A stretch of 14,974 nucleotides of DNA, from contig DNXO01000126.1 of assembly GCA_003506895.1 (NCBI GenBank), positions 10,675 to 25,648 of the forward strand, written 5' to 3'. Positions 5,619-12,608 of this stretch are shown here, one piece after another (positions within the stretch are counted from its first letter, which is position 1; every line of letters starts with the position of its first letter). The position numbers and the translations under genes were made by a program. Source of the DNA: Acetobacteraceae bacterium. Lineage in GTDB: Bacteria > Pseudomonadota > Alphaproteobacteria > Acetobacterales > Acetobacteraceae. A model generated the notes under the pieces. That model saw only the letters and a program-made list of their open reading frames with translations. It was not told the origin of the DNA and did no database searches.

Positions 5619-5767
5619 GGGCTCCGGGGGGCAGAGGCGGCGCGTTTGGCGTGCGACCCGTGGGGCCGTTGGCGCAATATGGGCTCCTACGGACGCATGG
5701 CCGAAACATGGACGGCCATCACAGGAGAGGGAAAGTCGTTTTCCAGCAACGTGTTATCCGAACGCCG

Positions 5768-6037
5768 TCAGACCTTCCACGCCTGAGAACGCCCATCTTC
5801 GGCGATCGCCTCCAGGCAATAGTCGAACCGGTCGGGGTCCAGAGCCAACGAGGCCTCCGCGGCAAGCGCCTCGGCCTGGGGAACGGTCAGCGGATACATC
5901 GCGGCCACGCCGGGATCGGTCTCGGGGACGCCGGCGATGGTTTTCGCGAAGGAAACCAATCCGGAAGGAACGGTGGCGATGGTCGTCAGTAACTCGGTGG
6001 TCTTTTCGTAACCCGTTAGCTTAACCACTGCGTTCAT
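5768..6037 (-). CDS. Hypothetical protein, 89 aa
   Basis: I do not recognise this protein. It begins MNAVVKLTGYEKTTELLTTI, has a middle AAMYPLTVPQAEALAAEASL that looks helical, and ends DGRSQAWKV. There is no signal peptide or membrane span. The ATG at 6037 follows AGGTTGAGCC, giving a plausible Shine-Dalgarno (AGG about 8 bases upstream). That a second, diverged copy of its 3' end exists at 4610-4650, with changes mostly at third codon positions, suggests it is or was a real protein family with more than one member in this genome. Confidence 0.55.
   Translation of the reverse strand: MNAVVKLTGYEKTTELLTTIATVPSGLVSFAKTIAGVPETDPGVAAMYPLTVPQAEALAAEASLALDPDRFDYCLEAIAEDGRSQAWKV
5791..5831 (-). 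repeat. 41-bp diverged repeat, copy 2
   Basis: Lies in the 3' end of the 89-aa gene and matches 4610-4650 at 37 of 41 positions in the same orientation. Confidence 0.75.
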
Positions 6038-6091
6038 GGCTCAACCTGATAATGTGGGTTTGCCGGCTTTGCCCTGGCGCCGGTATTAGGG

Positions 6092-6328
6092 TCAAATTCG
6101 CCCGAGCGCCGGCCGCGCCGATCGTACACCTCCACACGCCCATGCTGGTAGTCGCATGGGTAGATCGTCCCGGATCGGCTTTCTCAGCGTTGTCGTGACA
6201 CGCCACCGGGGATCGTGTTCTTGGCGCGGACCCGTTGCCTGGGGAAAAGCCGGCAGTTGCAGCGGCGCGGCGATATAGGCCGCAACTGGCGTCCGATTGT
6301 CGTTGGCAGAGCGTTTCGCGCGGCTCAT
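6092..6328 (-). CDS. Doubtful small ORF, 78 aa, basic
   Basis: It starts MSRAKRSANDNRTPVAAYI, a wording reminiscent of short basic alphaproteobacterial proteins with an 'SANDN' segment, but the remainder (arginine-rich, ending RSARPALGRI) shows nothing recognisable. No Shine-Dalgarno precedes the ATG. It may be an accidental open frame; listed because nothing else explains the interval. Confidence 0.22.
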   Translation of the reverse strand: MSRAKRSANDNRTPVAAYIAAPLQLPAFPQATGPRQEHDPRWRVTTTLRKPIRDDLPMRLPAWACGGVRSARPALGRI

Positions 6329-6397
6329 TACGCGCAGTCTGCCATAGCAATCTTAACGGGCGATTAATCCATCGCCAGCTTAGTTTCACTCCGAATG

Positions 6398-6439
6398 CTG
6401 CAAAGGCGTGGATGGCGGGCCTCCGCCCGCCATGACGGT
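6398..6439 (-). repeat. REP-like hairpin repeat, copy 1
   Basis: The core is ATGGCGGGC (6412-6420), ctcc, GCCCGCCAT (6425-6433): perfect 9-bp arms. Read on the minus strand the unit runs CGTCATGGCGGGC...GCCCGCCATCCACG...TTTGCAG and aligns with 14913-14951. It is placed in intergenic DNA between the HpaB-type gene and the hypotheticals, as is typical for dispersed extragenic palindromes. Confidence 0.7.
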
Positions 6440-6521
6440 CTCCACCAACCGTGCGTCCACCGGAGCCGTTATTTTGCCGCCTATCCTTAGCCGTCTGACA
6501 ATCGCCGCTGTTGTTCAGATC

Positions 6522-8081
6522 CTACGACCGCGCGCCCCGCATCAGGTGATAGCTCAGATCCCCCGGATCGCTTAGGTCCGGCACTGTCCATCCCTTCAGG
6601 TCGTATTCCGCCATGCATTCCTCAGCGAACCCCTTGAACGCCGCCGCGTTGCCCGATGCCTGAGCGCCAAACAAGCAATACCGCCGGATTTCCTCGGTCG
6701 AGCCGCCATAGTTGATCTCATACAACTCATGCCGGCTGCCGAATTCGGACGCGATGCTGTCCCATAGCAGCTTCATCAGCTTCACCCGCTCCTCGGCGCT
6801 GTAGCCGTTGGACCCGCGTAGATACTTATCCAGATACGGCCGTATCTCCGGGTTCCCAAAGTCGCGGGCATGGCTGTTCAGGTAGATCAGACCCGAGGCG
6901 ACTGTCTGCTCGATGATGTATTTCACCTTCGTATAGGCCATTGTCGCGATGATCTGGTACGCATTCCCGGGGTCCATGTTCGGCTGCACGTAATCCCCAA
7001 CCCAGGGCTTGGGATCGCGCACCATCGCGTCCGACAGGCCCCAGAACAGGTTCCGCCAGGCGATCACCTCGCCCACGTTCGCCTGCACGCCGCGATAGTC
7101 CTTGGTGCCGGAAGCCTCCACCGCCTTCAGCAGCAGCCCGGAAATGAAGTCCAGCTTCACCGCCAGCCGCGTGCATCCATGCACCACGAACCGAGGCAGA
7201 AATCCGGTGCGCGGAAAGAAGTTGTTGGCCTTTTCCACGTCGCCATAGACGAACACGTTCTCCCACGGCACCAGGACTTCATCCATGATGAAGATGGCAT
7301 CATTCTCATCCAGCCGGCTGGACAGCGGGTAGTCGAACGGGCTGCCCATCGCCGTCGCGGTCATCTCATACGAGGTGCGGCAGATGAACTTGATCCCCGG
7401 CGCGTTGGTCGGAACCATGAACACCGCGGCATAGGACTTGTCCTGCAACGGGATCAGCCCGTGATGCGCGACAAAGGTGAAGTTCGTCAGCACCGAACCG
7501 GTCGCCACCACCTTCGCGCCGGAGACCACGATCCCGGCATCCGTCTCGCGCACCACATGGCAGCACACATCGCTGACCTGATCGGGCGCTTTGTCGCGAT
7601 CGACCGGGGGATGGATGATCGCGTGGTTGATGAACGGCACCCGCTCCTGGCTGTATTTGTACCAGCGCCGAGCGTTGTCCTGGTACGGCGCATAGAAGTC
7701 GGCGTTGGCGCCAAGCGTTGCCAGGAACGCCGCCTTGTAGTCGGGCGAGCGGCCAACCCAGCCATACGTTACCCTGGCCCACTCGGCGATCGCATCGCGG
7801 CCGGCGATCAGGTCCTGGGTGTTCCGGGGGGCCTTGAAGAACGCATGCGTCAGCCCGCCATTGCCGGTATCGGTCGGCACCATGATCCTCGGCCCGCGCA
7901 CGGGGTCATGCATGGCATCGTACAACCGGGCGATCATCCGGGCCGTATTGCGAAACGCGGGGTGTTCGGTGACCTTGGCGACGCGTTCGCCATAGATATA
8001 AACCTCGCGCCCGTCGTCGAGGGACTCAAGGTATTCGGCCCCGGTCATCGGCCTTGCGCCGGCGCTTTCTTGATTAGGCAT
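6522..8081 (-). CDS. 4-hydroxyphenylacetate 3-hydroxylase family (HpaB-type) flavin-dependent monooxygenase
   Basis: A 519-aa oxygenase component of a two-component system that uses FADH2 from a separate reductase to ortho-hydroxylate a phenol. The length equals that of E. coli HpaB (about 520). The residues reported to hold the substrate's phenol group in Thermus HpaB (R100, Y104, H142) have equivalents with identical spacing here: R111 and Y115 in VGRSPDYKA and H153 in INHAIIHPP. The VVSGAKVVATGSVLTNFTF segment (from about 185) and the C-terminal helical domain with YGGSTEEIRRYCLFGAQASG fit the family. It lacks the N-terminal iron-sulfur cysteines of the related 4-hydroxybutyryl-CoA dehydratases. 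The start is ATG 8081, with AGGGAGG 8 bases upstream; an in-frame extension to 8186 lacks family resemblance. No reductase (HpaC) gene is in view, so the natural phenol is unknown. Confidence 0.9.
   Translation of the reverse strand: MPNQESAGARPMTGAEYLESLDDGREVYIYGERVAKVTEHPAFRNTARMIARLYDAMHDPVRGPRIMVPTDTGNGGLTHAFFKAPRNTQDLIAGRDAIAEWARVTYGWVGRSPDYKAAFLATLGANADFYAPYQDNARRWYKYSQERVPFINHAIIHPPVDRDKAPDQVSDVCCHVVRETDAGIVVSGAKVVATGSVLTNFTFVAHHGLIPLQDKSYAAVFMVPTNAPGIKFICRTSYEMTATAMGSPFDYPLSSRLDENDAIFIMDEVLVPWENVFVYGDVEKANNFFPRTGFLPRFVVHGCTRLAVKLDFISGLLLKAVEASGTKDYRGVQANVGEVIAWRNLFWGLSDAMVRDPKPWVGDYVQPNMDPGNAYQIIATMAYTKVKYIIEQTVASGLIYLNSHARDFGNPEIRPYLDKYLRGSNGYSAEERVKLMKLLWDSIASEFGSRHELYEINYGGSTEEIRRYCLFGAQASGNAAAFKGFAEECMAEYDLKGWTVPDLSDPGDLSYHLMRGARS
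6597..6617. repeat. 21-bp exact repeat, copy 2
   Basis: Identical to 4717-4737; here it encodes CMAEYDL near the C-terminus of the HpaB-type monooxygenase. Confidence 0.8.
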
Positions 8082-8107
8082 GATGTCGGCCTCCCTGTTT
8101 TGTTGCC

Positions 8108-8140
8108 GGCGACTATCGCCAGAAGCGCAGGGCCGCACAA
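8108..8140 (-). promoter_or_regulatory. Candidate promoter and operator of the HpaB-type gene
   Basis: On the minus strand TTGTGC (8140-8135, 3 of 6), a 17-base spacer and GATAGT (8117-8112, 4 of 6) would start transcription near 8105, about 24 bases before the ATG and just ahead of the strong AGGGAGG. The -10 lies inside a perfect inverted repeat GGCGA-cta-TCGCC (8108-8120), so a repressor bound there would block this promoter. Consensus-based inference. Confidence 0.4.
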
Positions 8141-8169
8141 CCGGGCACAAACGCCTGTTCCCCCGCGCC

Positions 8170-8190
8170 GCCGATGGCTGTATCATCGGC
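8170..8190. repeat. Inverted repeat ahead of the prolyl iminopeptidase gene
   Basis: GCCGAT (8170-8175) and ATCGGC (8185-8190), perfect 6-bp arms around 9 bases, ending 5 bases before the ATG at 8196. It could be a protein site or a leader hairpin that limits translation initiation. Confidence 0.35.
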
Positions 8191-8195
8191 AGGCA

Positions 8196-9146
8196 ATGCC
8201 CCGCGGTGACCTCTTCCCCGAAATTGGCCCATACGAGACCGGCTACCTGCCGTTATCCGATGGCCATGTGATGTACTGGGAGCAAGCTGGCAATCCAAAC
8301 GGCCGGCCCGTCCTGTTCCTGCATGGCGGTCCGGGTGCGGGCGCCGGCGCGGTGCACCGCCGTTTTTTCGACCCGCACTACTGGCGCATCATAATCTTCG
8401 ACCAGCGCGGCGCTGGGCGTTCGCGGCCGCTTGGGGGGCTGGACAACAATTCCACCCCCGACCTCGTGGCCGACATCGAAATCCTCCGCCGCCATCTGGC
8501 AATCGAGCGCTTCCTGTTGTTCGGCGGTTCTTGGGGCTCCACGTTGGCGCTGGCCTACGCCCAGGCCCATCCGGATCATGTTGCCGGCGCCGTGCTGCGC
8601 GGGGTCTTCCTCGGCCGCGCGGCGGAGGTCGAATGGTTCCTGCGCGGCATGCATGCGGTGTTCCCCGAAGCCCATGCGGCATTTTCCGGCTTCCTGCCAG
8701 AGGCCGAACGCGGCGATCTGCTGGGCGCCTATCTGCGCCGGCTATCCGACCCCGACCCGTCGGTCCACATGCCCGCCGCCCGGGCGTGGTCGGTTTACGA
8801 GGGCACATGCAGCACGCTGCTGCCGAGCCCCGAGACGGTCCACGGTTTTTCCCAGGACCGCACCGCGCTGGGGCTCGCGCGGATCGAGGCGCACTATTTC
8901 GCCAACAACCTGTTTCTGCCGCCGGCCGGACTGCTGGGGCACATGGACCGCATCAGCCATATTCCGGCGGAGATCGTTCAGGGCCGCTACGACATGATTT
9001 GTCCCGCGGTCAGCGCGTTCGATCTTGCCGCCGCCTGGCGCAACGCTCGGATGACGATCGTCCCGGATGCCGGGCATTCGGCGCTGGAACCCGGTATCCG
9101 CCGCGCGCTCGTTTCGGCAGTGGAGCGGTTTCGCGGCGGACGATAG
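8196..9146 (+). CDS. pip: Prolyl iminopeptidase (alpha/beta hydrolase)
   Basis: A 316-aa peptidase of family S33 that removes N-terminal proline from peptides in the cytoplasm; the length is normal. The oxyanion-hole segment FLHGGPGAGA is at 41-50 and DQRGAGRSRP at 69-78. The nucleophile elbow GGSWGSTL has Ser112. The acid is D266 in GRYDMICP and the histidine H294 in DAGHSALEP. ATG 8196 begins MPRGDLFPEIGPYETGYLPL, a standard start for the family; a long upstream extension of the frame is antisense to the HpaB-type gene and rejected. The ribosome binding site is weak (AGG close to the ATG). It is divergent from the monooxygenase gene across 114 bases. Some relatives hydrolyse other small amides or esters, so substrate is not certain. 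Confidence 0.92.
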   Translation: MPRGDLFPEIGPYETGYLPLSDGHVMYWEQAGNPNGRPVLFLHGGPGAGAGAVHRRFFDPHYWRIIIFDQRGAGRSRPLGGLDNNSTPDLVADIEILRRHLAIERFLLFGGSWGSTLALAYAQAHPDHVAGAVLRGVFLGRAAEVEWFLRGMHAVFPEAHAAFSGFLPEAERGDLLGAYLRRLSDPDPSVHMPAARAWSVYEGTCSTLLPSPETVHGFSQDRTALGLARIEAHYFANNLFLPPAGLLGHMDRISHIPAEIVQGRYDMICPAVSAFDLAAAWRNARMTIVPDAGHSALEPGIRRALVSAVERFRGGR

Positions 9147-9251
9147 GGTGCGGGCGTACGGACTGCGGGATGCGTTCGTCCTCGGGACCATTAATTTATA
9201 AGACTATTTTATATTTGTAAAAGTCCGGTGACAAGTCGGTTCTATACGGAT

Positions 9252-9279
9252 TTGTCAACCTTGGATGGGTGGATTTATT
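9252..9279 (+). promoter_or_regulatory. Candidate promoter of the RTX-type gene, in an AT-rich region
   Basis: TTGTCA (9252-9257, 5 of 6), a 16-base spacer and TTTATT (9274-9279, 4 of 6). It lies just after a conspicuously AT-rich run (about 9190-9223, including TTAATTTATAAGAC and TTTTATATTTG) that stands out in this GC-rich window. Such tracts often mark UP elements or nucleoid-protein binding; either is inference. Confidence 0.35.
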
Positions 9280-9327
9280 TCCGCTGACTGACGAATATGG
9301 TCCCCGGCGGCGTGTGGCGGGGGAAGC

Positions 9328-11166
9328 GTGGCACAAAGTGCTGACAACACGGTCATCTACTATGGTTCGGGCACGATCACCGATGCGTACGGCAATGTCT
9401 GGAGCATCGACAGCGCCGGTCAGGTCACGATCGACGGCGTCGCCGATCCAACGACCAGCCATGTCAGTGAACTGGCCTACGTCAATGGCCTGGTCTGGCA
9501 GGCGAACAACCAGGGCCTGTGGTGGAGCAAGGCATCGCCAACCGCCGCATGGGCGCCGCCGGCTGGCATAACCACCAATCCGACGCTTCCGATCCAGGCG
9601 TCGGCGAACGGATCGGTCATCGGTGCCTCGTCAGGCGGACCAGCCGTTTCGATTACCGATACCAGCGGCAATACATGGCGGATCGCCAACGGACAGGTCG
9701 TGGTCAATGGCACAGTGGATCCCAACACGGCGAACGTGATTGAGCTGGCCTATGAAAATGGACAAATCTGGCAGGAAAACAGCCAGGGCCTGTGGTGGAG
9801 CAAGCGAACGCCCGGCGATAGCTGGGGGCCGCCGGCGGGCACGTCGGTAAATCCGGTCACCGGCACATTCTACATTGGCAACACGGCGGGCAATGACGCG
9901 ATCGTCAACATCGGGGAACTGACCGCTTCCAACGGTGCCGCCGCCGCGCCGCAGTCAACATCCGGGATCGTCACAACCGGCGTTCAGGCAGCCGGCACGA
10001 AAATACTCATCAGCACCGAGGTCGCCCTGCTGGTGATTGATGGCAACAGCAGCCTGACCCAAGGCGCGACGCTGGAGACACTGGGGGCCTATAGAGCGCC
10101 GCGTCCGATATACGGCCCGGTTCAAAATAATGGCGTCATGACCGTCAATAGTTCAACAGTCGATATCGGCGTGCTGAGTGGCAACGGCGCAATCGTTGCG
10201 GCCAACGGCAGCACGCTGAACATTCAGGGTTCGGATGCCGGCAACACGATCCAACTTGACGCGTCGAACCTTTATATCGGCGGGCAAGGGGGCGGGCCGG
10301 GGACATTCGGCCCGCCGGGCGGCCTGTCGTTCCTGGCGCCGATCACGATGGACCAGGCCAGCACCATCACACTCAACGCCACCCAGGCGACCAGCGAGGT
10401 GGTCAACACAGCCGGTGGGTCGGTCTCCGAAGTGCTGCTGTACGACGGGACGGCGAAAGTGGCGGACCTGCATGTCAACAGCCAGACCATGATCTATGCC
10501 GCCGACAATCCGAAAACCGACACCGTGACACTGACGACCACCAATGGCGGCGGCTCGTTGCCGGTATCGGCCGTCCAGCCAGCGAACCCGGGCATCGCCG
10601 TCACCGACACGACCACGGGTCAGCCGGTCGGCCCGTTCGTCCAGCCCTATACCGGGCCGGTCCCCGGCCTTCAAAACCAATACATTGCCTCCACCAACGA
10701 TGGTCTGAACATCACGACGACCACGCCGAACTGGTTCATTGCGTCCGGTAGCGGCAACGACGCCATCGACGTCTCCCAAGGAGGCGGCAACAACGTGGTG
10801 GATGGCGGCCGGGGGTCAAACTTCCTGACCGGAGGATCGGGCAACGACACGTTCTTCATCGACGATCGCGCCGCGACCAGCGCGATCTGGTCAACGATCG
10901 CGGGGTTCCACGCAGGTGACGCCGTGACCGTATGGGGCGTGATGGCTCAGAACTTCGCGCTGACCTGGATCGACGGACAGGGAGCCGTGGGCAACACCGG
11001 CCTGACGCTGTCAGTGGCGGCGGCCAATACACCAGCCGCGGACTTTACGTTGGTAGGCTACGACTCGGCTGATCTCAACAGCGGCAAGTTGAGCATCAGT
11101 TTCGGCACCACGCCCGATCAGCCAGGGCTCCCGGGCAGCCCATACATGCAGGTTCGGGCGAACTGA
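9328..11166 (+). CDS. RTX-type exported protein with tandem N-terminal repeats
   Basis: A 612-aa protein with no Sec signal, as expected for type I secretion. The N-terminus holds two copies of a module of about 65 residues (about 22-85 and 114-176, period about 92), each with N-x-W, GQV.V.G, ELAY.NG, W(Q)..N and QGLWWSK. The middle (180-460) is Gly/Ala/Thr/Asn-rich and beta-helix-like, with patterns such as GVMTVNSSTVDIGVLSGNGAI. Residues about 473-512 carry hemolysin-type calcium-binding nonapeptides: GSGNDAIDV, GGGNNVVDG, GRGSNFLTG and GSGNDTFFI. The last 100 residues likely hold the export signal. It starts at GTG 9328 after a G-rich stretch; the frame is closed by a stop at 9289 and no ATG is available. 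No type I transporter genes are adjacent. Role probably surface adhesion or matrix; no enzymatic domain is recognised. Confidence 0.8.
   Translation: MAQSADNTVIYYGSGTITDAYGNVWSIDSAGQVTIDGVADPTTSHVSELAYVNGLVWQANNQGLWWSKASPTAAWAPPAGITTNPTLPIQASANGSVIGASSGGPAVSITDTSGNTWRIANGQVVVNGTVDPNTANVIELAYENGQIWQENSQGLWWSKRTPGDSWGPPAGTSVNPVTGTFYIGNTAGNDAIVNIGELTASNGAAAAPQSTSGIVTTGVQAAGTKILISTEVALLVIDGNSSLTQGATLETLGAYRAPRPIYGPVQNNGVMTVNSSTVDIGVLSGNGAIVAANGSTLNIQGSDAGNTIQLDASNLYIGGQGGGPGTFGPPGGLSFLAPITMDQASTITLNATQATSEVVNTAGGSVSEVLLYDGTAKVADLHVNSQTMIYAADNPKTDTVTLTTTNGGGSLPVSAVQPANPGIAVTDTTTGQPVGPFVQPYTGPVPGLQNQYIASTNDGLNITTTTPNWFIASGSGNDAIDVSQGGGNNVVDGGRGSNFLTGGSGNDTFFIDDRAATSAIWSTIAGFHAGDAVTVWGVMAQNFALTWIDGQGAVGNTGLTLSVAAANTPAADFTLVGYDSADLNSGKLSISFGTTPDQPGLPGSPYMQVRAN
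9391..9855 (+). repeat. Two tandem protein modules within the RTX-type gene
   Basis: Codons 22-85 (9391-9582) and 114-176 (9667-9855) encode homologous modules, each ending in QGLWWSK, a variable loop and W.PPAG....NP. DNA such as CAGGGCCTGTGGTGGAGCAA is identical in both copies. This points to an intragenic duplication. Confidence 0.75.
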
Positions 11167-11174
11167 GCGGCATT

Positions 11175-11195
11175 AGCCGGCGGTGGATGCCGGCT
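11175..11195 (+). terminator. Stem-loop after the RTX-type gene
   Basis: AGCCGGC-ggtggat-GCCGGCT, perfect 7-bp arms, 8 bases after the stop codon. There is no T-run, so it is at best a weak or factor-dependent terminator or an mRNA-stabilising hairpin. Confidence 0.4.
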
Positions 11196-11308
11196 TCGCC
11201 CCGGACGCGGCATTTGACCCAGATCAACGCGCGTGTCCGGGGGATCATCGCCAAATCCCCAATGGCGGCGTCGAGGAGGGTCGATGACTCACCCGACCGG
11301 CCAAGCTG

Positions 11309-11331
11309 TTGACACCGGCCACTAGCCGGCC
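11309..11331 (+). promoter_or_regulatory. Candidate regulatory site ahead of the flavin monooxygenase operon
   Basis: A perfect TTGACA (11309-11314) is followed immediately by an inverted repeat CCGGC-cacta-GCCGG (11315-11329). No convincing -10 is found at 16-18 bases, so the -35 reading is uncertain; the repeat may be an operator for the operon that begins at 11380. Confidence 0.3.
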
Positions 11332-11379
11332 GAACCGTTGATGGCTTAATGAACGGCAATCGCCCAAGGGAAAACGGCC

Positions 11380-12588
11380 ATGAGCGCTGCACTGGACCTG
11401 AACAGAGTCGCGACCGCCATCCAACTGCCGCCCGACCCGGTCGCGCAGGCCCGCGCCATCGCGCCCCTGCTGGCCGAGGAAGCACCGAAAACCGAGGCGC
11501 TCGGGCAACTCACCCCCACGGTTGTCGATGCGCTCCACGCGCATGGCCTTTATCGCACCCTCTTGCCCCGTCAGTTGAACGGCTACGGCGTCGGCCTCGA
11601 CACCTTCGTGAAGGTGATGGAAATCCTGGCCGCCGCCGACGCGTCCACCGCCTGGTGCGTCGGTCAGGCCAGCGGCTGTTCGATGGCCGCGGCCTATGTG
11701 GATGCGCCCGTCGCGCGTGAAATCTGGGGCAACGACGCGCGCGGGGTTCTGGCCTGGGGCTTCCAGCTTGAGGGTCGTGCCAAGGTCGTGCCGGGCGGCT
11801 ATCGCGTCACCGGCAAATGGGGCTTCGGCAGCGGCGGCCACCACGCGACCTGGATGGGCGCGCACTGCCATGTGGAGTTGCCGGATGGCTCGTTGCTCAA
11901 GAACGAAGATGGCGCCCTGATCGAACGCACCATGCTGCTGCGCCAGGATCAGTTGAACTGGACCAGCAGTTGGGATGTCGTCGGGTTGCGCGGCACCGGC
12001 AGCGACACCTATACGCTGACCGATGTGTTCGTGCCGGACGCCTGTACCGTTCGCCGCGACATCGAGGCCGAACGCCGGATAGACGACCCGTTCTTTCGCT
12101 TTACCACCACCAGCGCCTATGCCTGCGGATTCGCCGCCGTATCGATGGGCATCGCGCGCGGCATGCTGGATGGCCTGAAAGAACTGGCTCAGAACAAGAA
12201 GCCGTCGCACACCGCGCGCACGCTGCGCGACAGCCCGGTGATGCATCATCTGGTTGCTGAGAATGAGGCGAAGCTGCGCTCGGCCCGTGCGTTCGTCCTG
12301 GAAACGATCCATGATGCGTGGGACGACATCCAGCGCACCGGCGAACTCGGCACCGAAAATCGCGTGCTGATGCGGCTGGCGACCACGACCGCCATCCGCC
12401 GAGCCAAGGAAGTCGCTGAATTCGCGTATCATGAGGCGGGGTCAACAGCGATCTTCACCAGCAATATGTTCGAGCGCAAAATGCGCGACATCCACGCCTC
12501 GGCCCAACAGGTCCAGGGGCGGACCGGCCACATCGAAGTCTGTGGCCAGTATTTCCTCGGCCTGGACCCGACGGCGCGGCACATTTAG
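11380..12588 (+). CDS. Acyl-CoA-dehydrogenase-fold flavin-dependent monooxygenase (HsaA/group D type)
   Basis: A 402-aa protein with the acyl-CoA dehydrogenase fold, in the branch (acyl-CoA_dh_2 C-terminal domain) that contains HsaA and the C2 oxygenase of p-hydroxyphenylacetate hydroxylase. The N-terminal helical domain has TPTVVDALHAHGLYRTLLPR and AAADASTAWCVGQASG. The middle beta domain has YRVTGKWGFGSGGHHATW and SSWDVVGLRGTGSDTY, with VFVPD after it. The C-terminal four-helix domain ends EAGSTAIFTSNMFERKMRD then a histidine, as in this group. It would use reduced flavin from a separate reductase to hydroxylate a small substrate; a true dehydrogenase role is less likely. The ATG at 11380 follows AAGGGA at 8 bases. 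The next gene starts 20 bases downstream, so the two form an operon. Confidence 0.82.
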   Translation: MSAALDLNRVATAIQLPPDPVAQARAIAPLLAEEAPKTEALGQLTPTVVDALHAHGLYRTLLPRQLNGYGVGLDTFVKVMEILAAADASTAWCVGQASGCSMAAAYVDAPVAREIWGNDARGVLAWGFQLEGRAKVVPGGYRVTGKWGFGSGGHHATWMGAHCHVELPDGSLLKNEDGALIERTMLLRQDQLNWTSSWDVVGLRGTGSDTYTLTDVFVPDACTVRRDIEAERRIDDPFFRFTTTSAYACGFAAVSMGIARGMLDGLKELAQNKKPSHTARTLRDSPVMHHLVAENEAKLRSARAFVLETIHDAWDDIQRTGELGTENRVLMRLATTTAIRRAKEVAEFAYHEAGSTAIFTSNMFERKMRDIHASAQQVQGRTGHIEVCGQYFLGLDPTARHI

Positions 12589-12608
12589 TTCTACAAGGGA
12601 TAATCTAC

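Larger units (their letters stand above)
5426..5767. other. Non-coding stretch of 342 bases
   Basis: Between the 223-aa and 89-aa genes. It holds the candidate promoter and palindrome described separately, a perfect tandem 10-mer AGGGCCACAG (5599-5618) preceded by AACACGGAGATCGCGAA, and an inverted repeat ATGGCC (5697-5702) / GGCCAT (5714-5719). Open frames cross it but show no family resemblance or coding pattern. The 'ACACGGAG...CCACAGAGG' wording resembles a kind of intergenic repeat I have seen in other bacterial genomes; that is recollection, not a search result. Confidence 0.5.
6038..6521. other. Mostly non-coding stretch of 484 bases
   Basis: Between the 89-aa gene and the 3' end of the HpaB-type gene. 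It contains one REP-like hairpin repeat (6398-6439), a weak inverted repeat CCCATG (6139-6144) / CATGGG (6155-6160), and one doubtful small ORF on the minus strand. I see no terminator with a T-run after the HpaB-type gene. Confidence 0.5.

Noticed and set aside
6870..8195. Very long plus-strand open frame upstream of the prolyl iminopeptidase
   Set aside because: It is antisense to the well-supported HpaB-type gene, shows no family resemblance, and arises from GC-rich codon use; the peptidase starts at 8196.
11245..12432. 395-aa minus-strand open frame
   Set aside because: Antisense shadow of the acyl-CoA-dehydrogenase-fold monooxygenase gene; no recognisable motif.
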